This document shows positions 1-9,587 of a stretch of DNA of 64,000 nucleotides, one piece after another. A program made the position numbers and the translations under genes. The DNA is taken from contig JADYZP010000009.1 in the NCBI GenBank assembly GCA_020853025.1, forward strand, positions 150,410-214,409. The letters are read 5' to 3'. Below the pieces are notes generated by a model. That model was not told the origin of the DNA, ran no database searches, and saw only the letters and a program-made list of their open reading frames with translations. Each line of letters starts with the position of its first letter. Position 1 is the stretch's first letter. The DNA comes from Burkholderiales bacterium (GTDB lineage: Bacteria > Pseudomonadota > Gammaproteobacteria > Burkholderiales > Casimicrobiaceae).

Positions 1-270
1 AAGGAGGCGATGGAACAGTCGCTGTACCCGGGGTCGCAGACCTTCGAACAGGCGCTGTGCCGGCTCTACCTCGACGGCGTCATCACCTACGAGGAAGCGA
101 TGATCGGCTCCGATTCGCCGACCAACCTGGCCTGGCAGATCAACCAGAACAATCCGACCGCGCGCATCGACTCGATGGAGTCGGAAAGCGACGGCAAGGT
201 CGAGCGGCGACCGGGTGCCGATTTCACGTCGATGACCATCAATCCCGAACTGCTCGATCGCGCGTATTGA
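1..270 (+). CDS. pilU: PilU-type twitching motility ATPase, C-terminal fragment (5' end outside window)
   Basis: The reading frame is open from base 1 to the stop at 268-270, so this is the last 89 residues of a longer gene. The tail '[13 protein letters not shown]', the Ser-Pro-Thr-Asn 'DSPTNLAW' segment and the acidic end are typical of PilT/PilU retraction ATPases of type IV pili, cytoplasmic hexamers that power pilus retraction. The long C-terminus after the SPTNL motif and the position upstream of dapE favour PilU over PilT. The ATPase core with its Walker motifs lies upstream of the window and cannot be inspected. The ORF-track ATG at base 10 is an internal methionine, not the start. 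Confidence 0.8.
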   Translation, partial: KEAMEQSLYPGSQTFEQALCRLYLDGVITYEEAMIGSDSPTNLAWQINQNNPTARIDSMESESDGKVERRPGADFTSMTINPELLDRAY

Positions 271-322
271 GGCCGGGAGTCCGGCATCGGGCTCGAACCA
301 CGCATTTGTTACCATCGGCGGC

Positions 323-1480
323 ATGGACACGGCCGCGCACCCGACACTCTCGCTGGTACGCGAACTGATTGCGCTGCGCTCGCCGACCCCCGATGACGGT
401 GGCTGCCAGGCGCTGCTGCAAAGGCGCCTCGCGCCGCTCGGCTTCGCCTGCGAAACGCTGGTTTCCAAAGGCGTGACCAACCTGTGGGCACGGCGCGGAA
501 TGACAGCACCGCTGGTTTGCTTCGCCGGGCATACCGATGTCGTGCCCACCGGGCCGCTGGAAGACTGGATTTCGGACCCTTTCGTGCCGACGCTGCGCGA
601 CGGCTATCTGTATGGCCGCGGCGCCGCCGACATGAAGAGTTCGCTGGCCGCCTTCGTCACCGCGATCGAGGAATTCGTCGCCGCGCAGCCCGATGCGCCG
701 GGATCAATCGCGCTGCTCATCACTTCCGACGAGGAAGGCCCCGCCACCGACGGCACGGTGAAGATCGTCGAGCGGTTGGCCGCGCGCGGCGAGCGCATCG
801 ACTATTGCATCGTCGGCGAGCCCTCGTCCGCCGCCGTGCTCGGCGACATGATCAAGAACGGTCGCCGCGGCACGCTGTCGGGGACATTGACCGTCCGCGG
901 CATCCAGGGCCACGTCGCCTATCCGCAGCATGCGCGCAACCCGATCCATGAACTCGCACCTGCGCTCGCTGAACTCGCGAGCACCGTCTGGGACGCGGGC
1001 AACGCCTATTTTCCGCCCACGACCTGGCAATGCTCGAACATCCGCGCCGGTACCGGCGCGACCAACGTGATCCCCGGATCGCTGGAGCTCAAGTTCAACT
1101 TCCGCCACTCTCCGGAGACTCCGCGCGAAGCGCTGCAACAACGCCTCGAGGCGGTGGTTTGCCATTACGGACTCGACTACGAACTCGAGTGGACCGGATG
1201 GGGTAGGCCGTTCCTGACGGCGCGCGGCGCGCTGGTCGATGCCGTCACCGACGCCGTCCGCGCGGTGACGGGTTTGACGCCGTTAGTGTCGTGCGAGGGC
1301 GGCACGTCGGACGGCCGCTTCATTGCCGACATCTGCCCCGAAATCGTCGAACTGGGTCCCGTCAACGACACCATTCACAAATTGAACGAGCGCGTGCGCG
1401 TCGCCGACCTCGAGCCGCTGTCGGCGATCTATCGCGGCGTGCTCGAGCGGCTGCTGGTCGTGCACGCGGCACGCCGATGA
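323..1480 (+). CDS. dapE: Succinyl-diaminopimelate desuccinylase
   Basis: DapE hydrolyses N-succinyl-LL-2,6-diaminopimelate to LL-diaminopimelate and succinate in the lysine / meso-DAP (peptidoglycan) pathway and works as a dimeric di-zinc enzyme. The 385-residue protein has the usual family length. Visible M20-family motifs in order are '[11 protein letters not shown]' (first metal His), '[10 protein letters not shown]' (bridging Asp), '[11 protein letters not shown]' (catalytic Glu pair), 'GEPSS', '[10 protein letters not shown]' and the C-terminal 'NDTIHKLNE' His ligand. It overlaps the prmB start by four bases (ATGA), so the two genes are translationally coupled. Confidence 0.95.
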   Translation: MDTAAHPTLSLVRELIALRSPTPDDGGCQALLQRRLAPLGFACETLVSKGVTNLWARRGMTAPLVCFAGHTDVVPTGPLEDWISDPFVPTLRDGYLYGRGAADMKSSLAAFVTAIEEFVAAQPDAPGSIALLITSDEEGPATDGTVKIVERLAARGERIDYCIVGEPSSAAVLGDMIKNGRRGTLSGTLTVRGIQGHVAYPQHARNPIHELAPALAELASTVWDAGNAYFPPTTWQCSNIRAGTGATNVIPGSLELKFNFRHSPETPREALQQRLEAVVCHYGLDYELEWTGWGRPFLTARGALVDAVTDAVRAVTGLTPLVSCEGGTSDGRFIADICPEIVELGPVNDTIHKLNERVRVADLEPLSAIYRGVLERLLVVHAARR

Positions 1481-2379
1481 GCCCGATTGCTGCGGGGGAA
1501 CTGGAAACGCTGCGCGACTGGCTGCGCTTCGCCGTCTCGCGCTTCGGTGAAGCGAAGCTCGCCTTCGGCCACGGCAGCAGCGAGGCCTACGACGAGGCTG
1601 CGTACCTGCTCCTGCACGCGTTGCACCTGCCGCTGGACCAGCTCGACCCGTTCCTCGATGCCCGATTGACGCAGAGCGAGCGGCAGGTATTGGCGCAGCT
1701 CTTCACGCGCCGCATCGACGAGCGCATTCCTGCCGCGTACCTGACGCACGAGGCGTGGCTTGGCGACTTTCGGTTCTACGTCGACGAGCGCGTCATCGTT
1801 CCCCGCTCCTGCATTGCGGAACTGCTGCCAGGGGGACTCGAAGACAACGTCGGACCCGCCGACGCGGTCGAGACCGCGCTCGACATGTGCACGGGTTCGG
1901 GGTGCCTTGCGATCGTCCTCGCGCACGCCTATGCGAATGCGGACATCGACGCCGTCGACATCTCGCCCGAGGCGCTGGCGGTCGCGCAGCGCAACGTCAG
2001 CGACTACGGGCTGGCCGACCGCATCAACCTGATTTGCTCGGATCTCTTCGCCAACCTGCCGGAGAAGAGTTACGACCTCATCATCTGCAATCCACCCTAC
2101 GTGACCGCAAGGGCGATGGACGCGCTACCCCCCGAGTACCGGCACGAGCCAAGGCTTGCGCTTGCGGGCGGCGAAGACGGGCTCGATGCCGTGCGCACGC
2201 TGCTCAAGGAGGCGCCGCGCTTCCTCAATCCGCGCGGTACGCTGGTGGTCGAGATCGGCCACAATCGTGCCGCCGCGGAGCTGGCGTTTCCACGTCTGCC
2301 GATGCTGTGGCTGTCCACCACCGCGTCCGATGACGGCGTCTTTCTCGTCAAGCGCGAGGAGCTGGTCGCCGGGCGCTGA
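1477..2379 (+). CDS. prmB: Ribosomal protein L3 N5-glutamine methyltransferase
   Basis: PrmB methylates a glutamine of ribosomal protein L3 using S-adenosylmethionine. The start chosen is the ATG that overlaps the dapE stop (ATGA), giving a 300-residue product of family length. The longer ORF-track start at 1291 lies inside dapE and is discarded. The SAM-binding motif '[16 protein letters not shown]' and the substrate-glutamine motif 'ICNPPYV' (NPPY) are intact. After NPPY comes '[16 protein letters not shown]', the form seen in the PrmB branch of the HemK/PrmC superfamily. HemK/PrmC itself is the alternative but fits less well. Confidence 0.92.
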   Translation: MSPIAAGELETLRDWLRFAVSRFGEAKLAFGHGSSEAYDEAAYLLLHALHLPLDQLDPFLDARLTQSERQVLAQLFTRRIDERIPAAYLTHEAWLGDFRFYVDERVIVPRSCIAELLPGGLEDNVGPADAVETALDMCTGSGCLAIVLAHAYANADIDAVDISPEALAVAQRNVSDYGLADRINLICSDLFANLPEKSYDLIICNPPYVTARAMDALPPEYRHEPRLALAGGEDGLDAVRTLLKEAPRFLNPRGTLVVEIGHNRAAAELAFPRLPMLWLSTTASDDGVFLVKREELVAGR

Positions 2380-2457
2380 CGATGGGGAGGCGCCGCTCGT
2401 TGCGCTCCGGTCACAACTGAAGCGGCGCGTCGCGCGCGACGCTTGACTCCGCAAAAG

Positions 2458-3006
2458 CTACCGCGGTCCAGGCGTGCGCAGCGCCCGCGCCAGCACGATC
2501 CGCCACATTCCACCGGAAATCATCATGATGCCGACCAGGATGCCGATAAAGCCGATCGAATTCTGCGGCCAGCCCATGGCGATGAGCACGGCGATGACGA
2601 TCGACAGTGCGCCGTCGAAGGCGACCCAACCCCAGCCGGACTTCGGCTTCACTTTCATCGCCAGCATCAGGCTCGACACGCCGCTCGCAAACAGGAAGGC
2701 AGCGATCACCAGCGCCAGCGTGGTAATGCTTGCGATCGGGTTTACCAGCATCAGGATGCCGAGCGCGAGCGGCGCGAGCCCCGAGATCAGCTTCCAGATG
2801 AAGCCGTCCTCGGCCCGCTGCTGGAAGGCGTGCACCAGCTGGACCACGCCGACAAAGACGAACAGCCAGGCGAGCAACAGCGCGAAGGCCAACGCCGCGG
2901 GCGCGGGAACGACGATGGCGACGATGCCGGCGACGATCATCAGGAGTCCCCAAACGGTGACCCAGCCACTCGACTTCTGCATCTGCGTACCTGCGGCTTC
3001 GGCCAT
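2458..3006 (-). CDS. HdeD-family membrane protein
   Basis: A small (182-residue) integral membrane protein with about six hydrophobic helices, including 'VVPAPAALAFALLLAWLFVF' and 'ITTLALVIAAFLFASGV'. It shows the repeated Gly-rich 'ILVGIMMISGGMWRI' pattern of the HdeD/DUF308 family. HdeD in Escherichia coli is linked to acid resistance, but the biochemical role of most homologues is unknown. The start at MAEAAG is chosen because an AAGGG Shine-Dalgarno lies six bases upstream. The longer ORF-track start would add a non-hydrophobic Arg/Cys-rich extension. It is convergent with prmB and divergent from the SDR gene at 3132. Confidence 0.75.
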   Translation of the reverse strand: MAEAAGTQMQKSSGWVTVWGLLMIVAGIVAIVVPAPAALAFALLLAWLFVFVGVVQLVHAFQQRAEDGFIWKLISGLAPLALGILMLVNPIASITTLALVIAAFLFASGVSSLMLAMKVKPKSGWGWVAFDGALSIVIAVLIAMGWPQNSIGFIGILVGIMMISGGMWRIVLARALRTPGPR

Positions 3007-3131
3007 GACCATCCCTTCCCTATCGGTTTTCGAACAGCATCGTAGCGCCGATGGGCGCTTCCCGCAATGTTCTATGATCGCAGTTCGGCCGGCCGTCGTC
3101 ATCGACACACGGCGCATCGACGGGAGTCGCG

Positions 3132-3911
3132 ATGGGAATCCGGACGCTGCTCGACCTGACCGGGAAGGTCGCGCTGGTCACCGGCGGTTCGCGCGGAATC
3201 GGTCTGCAGATGGCGCAGGCACTGGGCGAAATGGGCGCCCGCGTCGCAATCACCGCGCGCAAGCAGGAAGAACTCGACGACGCCGCCGCGCATTTGGGCG
3301 AACAGGGAATAGCCTGCCACACCATCGCTGCCAACCTCATCGAATCCGCTGCGATCCCCGGCATCGTCGACGAAGTCGATGCGCGCTGGGGTCCGGTGGA
3401 CATCCTGGTCAACAACGCCGGCAACAACTGGGCGGCGCCCGCCGAAGACTACCCGGACGAAGGCTGGCGCCGCGTGATGAGCCTCAACGTCGATGCCGGT
3501 TTCTTTCTTTCCCGCGAAGTCGCACGGCGCGCGATGATCCCGAGAAAGAACGGCAAGATCATCAACATCGCGTCGATCGCCGGGCTCTACGGCAATCCGC
3601 CTGCGTGGCGGTTGAATACCATCGCCTACAACACCAGCAAGGGCGCCCTGGTGCAGATGACACGCGCGCTGGCCGCCGAATGGGGCCCGCACAACATCAA
3701 CGTCAACGCGATCTGCCCGGGCTTTTTCCCATCCAGGATGAGTCAGGTGACGCTGGATCGCATCGGGCGCAGCGTGCTCGAATTGACGCCGCTGCAGCGC
3801 CTGGGCGGCGACGAGGATCTGAAGGGCGCCGTCGTCTTTTTTGCGTCCGAGGCTTCGCGCCACGTCACCGGCCAGGTGCTGGCGGTCGACGGAGGCTGTA
3901 CGGTTGTCTGA
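3132..3911 (+). CDS. SDR-family NAD(P)-dependent oxidoreductase
   Basis: A classical short-chain dehydrogenase of 259 residues. The cofactor motif 'TGGSRGIG' is near residue 18, 'NNAGNNW' near residue 95, the catalytic serine in 'NIASIAGLYG', and the active site Tyr/Lys in 'YNTSK', all in order. The tail 'HVTGQVLAVDGG' is standard for 3-oxoacyl-reductase-like and gluconate-5-dehydrogenase-like SDRs. It sits between an HdeD gene on the opposite strand and a convergent acyl-CoA dehydrogenase. A lipid or hydroxyacyl substrate is conceivable from that neighbourhood but is only inference. The substrate cannot be read from the sequence. Confidence 0.85.
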   Translation: MGIRTLLDLTGKVALVTGGSRGIGLQMAQALGEMGARVAITARKQEELDDAAAHLGEQGIACHTIAANLIESAAIPGIVDEVDARWGPVDILVNNAGNNWAAPAEDYPDEGWRRVMSLNVDAGFFLSREVARRAMIPRKNGKIINIASIAGLYGNPPAWRLNTIAYNTSKGALVQMTRALAAEWGPHNINVNAICPGFFPSRMSQVTLDRIGRSVLELTPLQRLGGDEDLKGAVVFFASEASRHVTGQVLAVDGGCTVV

Positions 3912-3952
3912 GGGCCAGGTTGCTGCGGCGGCCGTGGCCGCCGGTGCAATGG

Positions 3953-5632
3953 CTACTGCGCGATGGCCGCCCCGTTGCGCAGCGGCGGCCACGCGCGCTG
4001 CATGATCGCCGCGCAGTCGACCCCCGGCGGCAGCGCGCCGAACACGCCGCCGCCGAAGGCAAGCGGCGCAAGACGCGAGGTGCAGAAAGCGTCGGCGACG
4101 AAGGCAGGAGCGAAACGTACGAGCAGCGCGCCCTGCACCGCCAGCGCAATGCGTTGTGTCAGTGTCCGCGCGTCGCGCTCGTCGACTGCCGGCCGCTCGA
4201 GGTCGCGCAGCAGCGCATCGATGTACGCATCGAGCAGCGCATTGCCGTGGCGGGCGGGGCGCAACTCGACGGCGAGCGCATCGACGCAGCGCGCATCGCG
4301 GGCCAGCGCTCGCAGCACGTCGAGGCACATGACGTTGCCCGAACCCTCCCAGATGGAATTGAGCGGCATCTGCCGATAGACGCGTGCCAGCGGTCCCTCC
4401 TCCACGTAGCCGTTGCCGCCCAGCACCTCCATCGCCTCGGCGGCGAGCGCCGGCCCGCGCTTGCAGATCCAGAACTTGACCGCAGGTGTCAGCACGCGCC
4501 GCAGGACACCCTCCGCTTCGTCGTGCTGCGCGTCGAAGGCGCGGGCGAGGCGCAGTGCCAGCGCGGTCGCCGCCTCCGATTCGAGCGTCAGGTCGGCGAG
4601 AACATTGCGCATCAACGGCGCATCGACAAGATGCCTGCCGAACGCAGAACGATGCTGTGCGTGATGCAACGCCTGCGTTAGCGCGTCGCGGATCAGTCCG
4701 GCGGTGCCGAGCGCACAGTCGAGACGGCAATAGGTGCCCATCTCGAGGATGGTCGCCACGCCGCGCCCCTCGGCGCCGACGAGTTCGCCGTGCGCGCCGT
4801 GGAACTCGACCTCCGAGCTGGCGTTGGAGTGGTCGCCGAGCTTGTCCTTCAGGCGCTCGATGCGCATGGCGTTGACGCTGCCATCCGGCGCGAAGCGCGG
4901 CAGCAGGAAGCAGGAGAGGCCGCCCGGAGCCTTGGCGAGGACGAGGAAGGCGTCGCACATCGGCGCCGACAGGAACCACTTGTGGCCGACGATCCGGTAG
5001 CAGCGGCCGGCGACGTGTTCGGCGCGCGTAGTGTTGGCGCGTACGTCGGAGCCGCCCTGCTTCTCGGTCATGCCCATGCCGAGGGTCACGCCGCGCTTTT
5101 CGGATGCCGGCAGGAAGCGCGGGTCGTAGTCGGGCGAATAGATTCGCGGCAGCCAGACCGGCGCCAGCGCGTCGTCGCGCCGCAACGCCGGCACGCTGGC
5201 GTAGGTCATCGTCGTCGGGCACAGCGTGCCGTCCTCGACCTGCGCGTACATCAGAAACAGCGCTGCACGCCTGACGTGCGCGCCTGGCGCCGGCTGGGCC
5301 CAGGGCCCGGCTGCAACACCGTGGCGCTTGAGGTACGCCATCAGCGTGTGGTAGGCCGGATGAAAGACGACCTCGTCGCGGCGGCGGCCCTGACGGTCGT
5401 AGGCGACCAGCGCCGGGACGACGCGGTTCGCCTGCTCGGCCAGCGCCTGCATCTCTTCCGTTCCCAGTTCGGCGCCGCGCTCGTGCAGCCAGGCAGCCGA
5501 CGACGCGGCACCTTCGCGCGCCACCGCTTCGGTCAGCGCAATGTCGGACGCGTAGAGGTTGTGCCCCACGAGCTGCGGCACCTGGTTCACGACTTCGTGT
5601 GTGGCGGCGGGCGGATTCGGCGATGCATTCAT
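3953..5632 (-). CDS. AidB-like acyl-CoA dehydrogenase
   Basis: FAD-dependent acyl-CoA dehydrogenase superfamily protein of 559 residues, the length of the AidB branch (longer than the usual ~390 of beta-oxidation enzymes). Recognisable pieces are 'GMGMTEKQGGSDVRANTT' (the FAD/substrate loop of AidB-like proteins), 'GHKWFLSAPMCDAFLVLA', 'CFLLPRF', 'RSAFGRHLVDAPL' and 'EVLGGNGYVEEGPLARVYRQ'. AidB of E. coli is induced by alkylation damage and may bind DNA or destroy alkylating agents. Other members act on isovaleryl-type CoA esters, and which applies here is not decidable. It is divergently transcribed from the thiolase at 5720 across an 87-base intergenic region holding a palindrome. Confidence 0.82.
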   Translation of the reverse strand: MNASPNPPAATHEVVNQVPQLVGHNLYASDIALTEAVAREGAASSAAWLHERGAELGTEEMQALAEQANRVVPALVAYDRQGRRRDEVVFHPAYHTLMAYLKRHGVAAGPWAQPAPGAHVRRAALFLMYAQVEDGTLCPTTMTYASVPALRRDDALAPVWLPRIYSPDYDPRFLPASEKRGVTLGMGMTEKQGGSDVRANTTRAEHVAGRCYRIVGHKWFLSAPMCDAFLVLAKAPGGLSCFLLPRFAPDGSVNAMRIERLKDKLGDHSNASSEVEFHGAHGELVGAEGRGVATILEMGTYCRLDCALGTAGLIRDALTQALHHAQHRSAFGRHLVDAPLMRNVLADLTLESEAATALALRLARAFDAQHDEAEGVLRRVLTPAVKFWICKRGPALAAEAMEVLGGNGYVEEGPLARVYRQMPLNSIWEGSGNVMCLDVLRALARDARCVDALAVELRPARHGNALLDAYIDALLRDLERPAVDERDARTLTQRIALAVQGALLVRFAPAFVADAFCTSRLAPLAFGGGVFGALPPGVDCAAIMQRAWPPLRNGAAIAQ

Positions 5633-5674
5633 GGCGGTGGTCTTCGCACGGGACTGCGCAGGTGGTGACGAAAC

Positions 5675-5690
5675 TCTAGCCTACGCTAGA
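5675..5690. promoter_or_regulatory. Palindrome in the divergent acyl-CoA dehydrogenase / thiolase promoter region
   Basis: The sequence TCTAGC-CTAC-GCTAGA is a perfect 6-bp inverted repeat with a 4-base spacer. Its right arm overlaps a candidate plus-strand -10 element TAGAAT (5687-5692), which has a weak -35 match GTGACG (5665-5670) 16 bases upstream. A repressor site between the divergent genes would sit exactly here. No regulator gene adjoins it, so the binding protein is unknown. Confidence 0.4.
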
Positions 5691-5719
5691 ATGCGGACGA
5701 TTCAAGCCTGGAGCATTCG

Positions 5720-6904
5720 ATGTACCGCAAGACCATCGTCGCCGGAGTCGGCATGATTCCGTTTGCCAAGCCGGGTGCGGGTCCTGCGTATCCGGAAATG
5801 GCGGCGCAGGCGACGCGCGCCGCACTCGCCGATGCCGGTCTCATCTATCGCGACATCGAACAGGCCTACGTCGGCTACGTCTACGGCGACTCGACCGCCG
5901 GGCAGCGTGCGCTCTACGACGTCGGCATGACCGGCATTCCGATCGTCAACGTCAACAACAACTGCGCGACCGGGTCGACCGCGCTGTTCCTGGCGCGGCA
6001 GGCCATTGCCTCGGGCAGCGCCGAATGCGTGCTGGCGGTGGGCTTCGAACAGATGGCACCGGGTGCGCTGACGGCGAAGTTCCCTGATCGTCCGACACCC
6101 TTCGAGCGCTTCGACGCGGAGACCGACGCGCTGGTCGGCCTGCCCGACGTACCGCTGGCGCTGCGCTATTTCGGCGGCGCCGGCATCGCGCACATGCGCC
6201 GCTACGGAACGCGGATGGAAACTTTCGCGAGAATCCGCGCCAAGGCGAGCCGCCACGCCGTGCACAATCCGCTGGCGCTGTTCCGCCGCGAATTGACGGT
6301 CGACGACGTGATGGCCTCGCCCGAACTGATCCCCGGCGTCATGACCCGGCTGATGGCCTGTCCACCGACCTGCGGCGCCGCCGCCGCCGTGCTCGTGTCG
6401 GAAGCGTTCGCGTCTCGCCATCGCCTGCCGGCAGGCGTGTCGATCGCCGCCCAGGCGATGACCACCGATACGCCGTCGACCTTCGAAGCGCACGACATGA
6501 TGCGGCTGGTCGGTTACGACATGGCGCGCGAAGCGGCGCGGCAGACCTATGCGCAGGCGGGCATCGGACCGGAGGATGTCGACGTCGTCGAACTGCACGA
6601 CTGCTTCGCGCACAACGAGCTATTGAGCTACGAGGCGCTGGAACTGTGCCCCGAAGGCGGCGGCGAGCGCATGGTCGAGGACGGCGACAACACCTATGGC
6701 GGCCAGGTGGTGACGAACCCTTCCGGTGGCCTGCTGTCCAAGGGTCACCCGCTGGGCGCGACCGGGCTTGCGCAGTGTTTCGAGCTCACGCAACAGCTGC
6801 GCGGCAACGCCGGTGCGCGGCAGGTGGCGGGCGCCCGGATCGGGCTCCAGCACAACCTGGGCCTGGGCGGCGCGTGCGTGACCACGCTGTATCGCGCCGC
6901 GTAG
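5720..6904 (+). CDS. Thiolase of the lipid-transfer / SCP2 type
   Basis: A 394-residue thiolase-fold protein of the SCP-X/lipid-transfer class. The nucleophilic cysteine lies in 'NNNCATGSTAL', and the C-terminal active-site regions are 'VELHDCFAHNELLSYEALEL' and 'SKGHPLGATGLAQ' (catalytic His). SCP2 thiolases cleave or process branched or sterol-side-chain 3-ketoacyl-CoAs. The bacterial members often have unknown substrates. A GGAG Shine-Dalgarno lies seven bases before the ATG. The divergent acyl-CoA dehydrogenase suggests a shared acyl-CoA pathway, which is inference. No hydratase or dehydrogenase completes a cycle nearby. Confidence 0.85.
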   Translation: MYRKTIVAGVGMIPFAKPGAGPAYPEMAAQATRAALADAGLIYRDIEQAYVGYVYGDSTAGQRALYDVGMTGIPIVNVNNNCATGSTALFLARQAIASGSAECVLAVGFEQMAPGALTAKFPDRPTPFERFDAETDALVGLPDVPLALRYFGGAGIAHMRRYGTRMETFARIRAKASRHAVHNPLALFRRELTVDDVMASPELIPGVMTRLMACPPTCGAAAAVLVSEAFASRHRLPAGVSIAAQAMTTDTPSTFEAHDMMRLVGYDMAREAARQTYAQAGIGPEDVDVVELHDCFAHNELLSYEALELCPEGGGERMVEDGDNTYGGQVVTNPSGGLLSKGHPLGATGLAQCFELTQQLRGNAGARQVAGARIGLQHNLGLGGACVTTLYRAA

Positions 6905-7022
6905 CCCGGCGCCGTCTGCCGGCCTGGCACGCATTTCGGAACATCGACCGCTCTCTTCCACCACCGACATCCGTCATTACAAGGCGTGATCCGGCGACGC
7001 AGCCGGCACGAAATCGATTCCC

Positions 7023-9518
7023 ATGAACCCCCTTTCACTCCACCCCGCCCGCGCGCTGCTGTTCGCGCTGGCCTTGCTCGTCACCGCGGCCGCCTCCGGC
7101 CAAACGCCTGCCCCGCGCGAGGCGCCGCCGCCCGATCCCTGGCCGCGCGTCGTCGACCTGTCGACCGGCCAGGTCATGGTCTACCAGCCGCAGATCGACA
7201 AATGGACCGACAACCAGCTCGATTTTCGCGCCGCGATGGCGTACAAGAAGGACGGCTCCGGTGACCAGTCCTTCGGATCGATCGTCGGCACCGCGCGGAC
7301 GCAGGTCGACAAGACCTTGCGCACCGTGGTCTTCGAGAACCTGCAGATCTCGAAGGTCGACTTTCCGACGCTGCCCGATCGCGGAGCGTCGATCGCCTCC
7401 GAGCTCAAGCAGGAATTTTCGGCGACCATCCGCACGATGTCGCTGGACGCGATGATCGCGTCGCTGGCGGTACAGGGCATCAAGCCGCCGACCGTGCAGG
7501 TGAACAACACGCCGCCGCGCGTGCTCGTCAGCTATACGCCGGCGATCCTGGTGCCTATCGACGGCGCCCCCGTGTTGAAAGCCGTTCCCGGCCACTCGCG
7601 CGCACAGCGCGTCGTCAACACCCGGGCGCTGATCCTGCAGGGCGGACTCGGCGACCAGTACTACATCCACGTCTACGACGGCTGGCTTTCGGCAGCGTCG
7701 ATCGCCGGCCCGTGGTCGCAGGCGTCGATGGGACCGTTCATGAAAAGTACTGCCGATTCGATCGCGCAGGAATTGTCCGGGAAGGGCGTGGTCGACCTGC
7801 TGACCGGCGGCGCCAAGGCGCACCCCAAGCCGTCGCTGGCCGACGGCGTCCCGACGATCTTCACCAGCCAGGTGCCGGCCGAGCTGATCGTGTTCAAGGG
7901 CCAGCCCGACTTCGTGCCCATCGTCGGCACCCAACTGCTGTGGGCGGCGAACACGACCAGCGACGTGCTGATCGACACCGCCAACAACGGCTACTACGCG
8001 CTGCTCGCCGGCCGTTGGTTCCGCTCGCCCGCGATCGCCGGCCCCTGGGCCTTCGTGGCGAGCAACCAATTGCCTGCCGATTTTGCGAGAATCCCGCCGG
8101 CGTCGCTCGCCGGCGCCGTGCTGCCGACGGTGGCGGGAACGCCGCAGGCGCAAGCCGCGGTCATCGAGAACTCGATTCCGCAGACCGCCACGGTGCCGCT
8201 GAAAGGCGGCCCGACGTTCACGCCGAACTTCGACGGCCCGCCGCAGTACGCTTCGGTGCCCGGGACCACGCTGTCGTACGTCGTCAACTCGTCGGCGCCG
8301 GTGATCCGGGTCGCACCCGACGCCTACTACGCGGTCACCGCCGGTGTCTGGTTCACCGCGCCATCGATCACCGGGCCGTGGCGGGTGGCGACCTCGGTGC
8401 CGAGCACCATCTACACGATTCCACCGTCGTCACCGATCCATTACGTGACCTACGTGCGCGTCTACGGCGCCACGCCCGAATACGTCTACGCCGGCTATAC
8501 GCCCGGCTACCTGGGCACCGTCGTCTCGCCCTACGGGACCGTCGTCTACGGCACCGGCTACGCGTACACGCCATGGATCGGCAGCGTCTGGTATCCGCCG
8601 CCCTACACCTATTCGGTGGCGGCCACGCCCGTGTACAACCCCTACGTCGGCTACACCTTCGGCTTTGCGATGGGACTCGCCACCGCGGCGTGGACCGAGC
8701 CCTACTGGGGCGGCGCCTACTACCACCCCGCCTACTGGGGCGGCTATCCGTGTTGCGCGTCGGCGTCCGCCAACGTCTACGGTCACTGGGGTGCGACGAC
8801 GTATTCGGGAACGCGCACCTGGTACGGTGGCGGCGGCGTCGCCGGGACCAAGGCAAGCGGCAGCTACTACAACGCGCGGACCGGATCGTCGGGAACGATC
8901 AATGCGGGCCGCCAGTACAACGCCTGGACCGGCAACGCGACGCGCGGCTATGACCGCACCGTCAACGGCGCCGCCGGCGGCTCGGCGGACGTCGCGCGCG
9001 GCGGCAACTACAACACCTACACCGGACAGCGCTCGACGGGCTCGAGCGTGTCGGCGACCGGCGCCGACGGCAGCAGCTTCGATCGAACCGGGGCGACGAC
9101 CGCCGGGCCGCAAGGCTACGCGCACGCCGGCAGCGGCTCGACCTACAACGCGAAGACCGGCAAGACCAACACCTGGGACGCCGCCAGCGTCGGCAACAAT
9201 CACTACGCCGACGTCAACGGCAACGTCTACAGGAACACCGGCAACGGCTGGCAGCAGCACTCGTCGAGCGGCTGGGGGGGCGCGTCGGGCGACACGACGT
9301 GGGCCAATCGCGAGTCGCAGGCGCGCAGCGGAGGTGACGGTTTCGGCGGCGGGAGTTTCGGCGGCTTCGGCGGTGACCGCTCCTTCGGCGGCGACTTCGG
9401 CGGTGACCGCTCCTTCGGCGGCGGTCGTGGCGGCGGCTGGGGTGGACGCTTCGGCGGCGGCGGGTTCCGCGGCGGCGGCGGCGGGTTCCGCGGCGGCGGT
9501 GGCGGGTTCCGGCGCTGA
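7023..9518 (+). CDS. Large secreted protein with three Tyr/Trp 'GPW' repeats and a Gly-rich tail
   Basis: An 831-residue protein beginning with a clear signal peptide (LFALALLVTAAASG, cleavage near residue 26), so it is exported. I do not recognise a named family. Three copies of a module ending in a [SA]xIxGPW motif are visible: 'YYIHVYDGWLSAASIAGPW' (about residue 211), 'YYALLAGRWFRSPAIAGPW' (about 323) and 'YYAVTAGVWFTAPSITGPW' (about 433). These are followed by a Tyr/Pro/Gly-rich stretch ('PEYVYAGYTPGYLGTVV'), Ser/Gly/Thr-rich repeats, and a tail of about 60 residues that is almost entirely Gly, Phe, Arg and Asp. There is no membrane anchor or sorting signal at the C-terminus. A surface or matrix role is plausible but unproven. 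A hairpin downstream may end its transcript. Confidence 0.7.
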   Translation: MNPLSLHPARALLFALALLVTAAASGQTPAPREAPPPDPWPRVVDLSTGQVMVYQPQIDKWTDNQLDFRAAMAYKKDGSGDQSFGSIVGTARTQVDKTLRTVVFENLQISKVDFPTLPDRGASIASELKQEFSATIRTMSLDAMIASLAVQGIKPPTVQVNNTPPRVLVSYTPAILVPIDGAPVLKAVPGHSRAQRVVNTRALILQGGLGDQYYIHVYDGWLSAASIAGPWSQASMGPFMKSTADSIAQELSGKGVVDLLTGGAKAHPKPSLADGVPTIFTSQVPAELIVFKGQPDFVPIVGTQLLWAANTTSDVLIDTANNGYYALLAGRWFRSPAIAGPWAFVASNQLPADFARIPPASLAGAVLPTVAGTPQAQAAVIENSIPQTATVPLKGGPTFTPNFDGPPQYASVPGTTLSYVVNSSAPVIRVAPDAYYAVTAGVWFTAPSITGPWRVATSVPSTIYTIPPSSPIHYVTYVRVYGATPEYVYAGYTPGYLGTVVSPYGTVVYGTGYAYTPWIGSVWYPPPYTYSVAATPVYNPYVGYTFGFAMGLATAAWTEPYWGGAYYHPAYWGGYPCCASASANVYGHWGATTYSGTRTWYGGGGVAGTKASGSYYNARTGSSGTINAGRQYNAWTGNATRGYDRTVNGAAGGSADVARGGNYNTYTGQRSTGSSVSATGADGSSFDRTGATTAGPQGYAHAGSGSTYNAKTGKTNTWDAASVGNNHYADVNGNVYRNTGNGWQQHSSSGWGGASGDTTWANRESQARSGGDGFGGGSFGGFGGDRSFGGDFGGDRSFGGGRGGGWGGRFGGGGFRGGGGGFRGGGGGFRR
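9365..9424 (+). repeat. 30-base tandem duplication in the Gly-rich coding tail
   Basis: Two head-to-tail copies of a 30-base unit (9365-9394 and 9395-9424, starting CTTCGGCGGTGACCGCTCC and differing only at the last base) encode the repeated peptide FGGDRSFGGD/G. Further GGGFRGGG-encoding repeats follow. Such runs expand and contract easily by slippage. Confidence 0.85.
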
Positions 9519-9587
9519 ACGATCGATACCTGTGGCAGCGCAATCGCCAAGGCGACGCGCCGCCGGTAGCGAAGCCCCTACCCGGGT

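Noticed and set aside
3099-5222. 707-codon minus-strand ORF overlapping the SDR and AidB-like genes
   Set aside because: Frame-shifted shadow of the real acyl-CoA dehydrogenase gene; composition is Arg/Ala-rich and has no family motifs.
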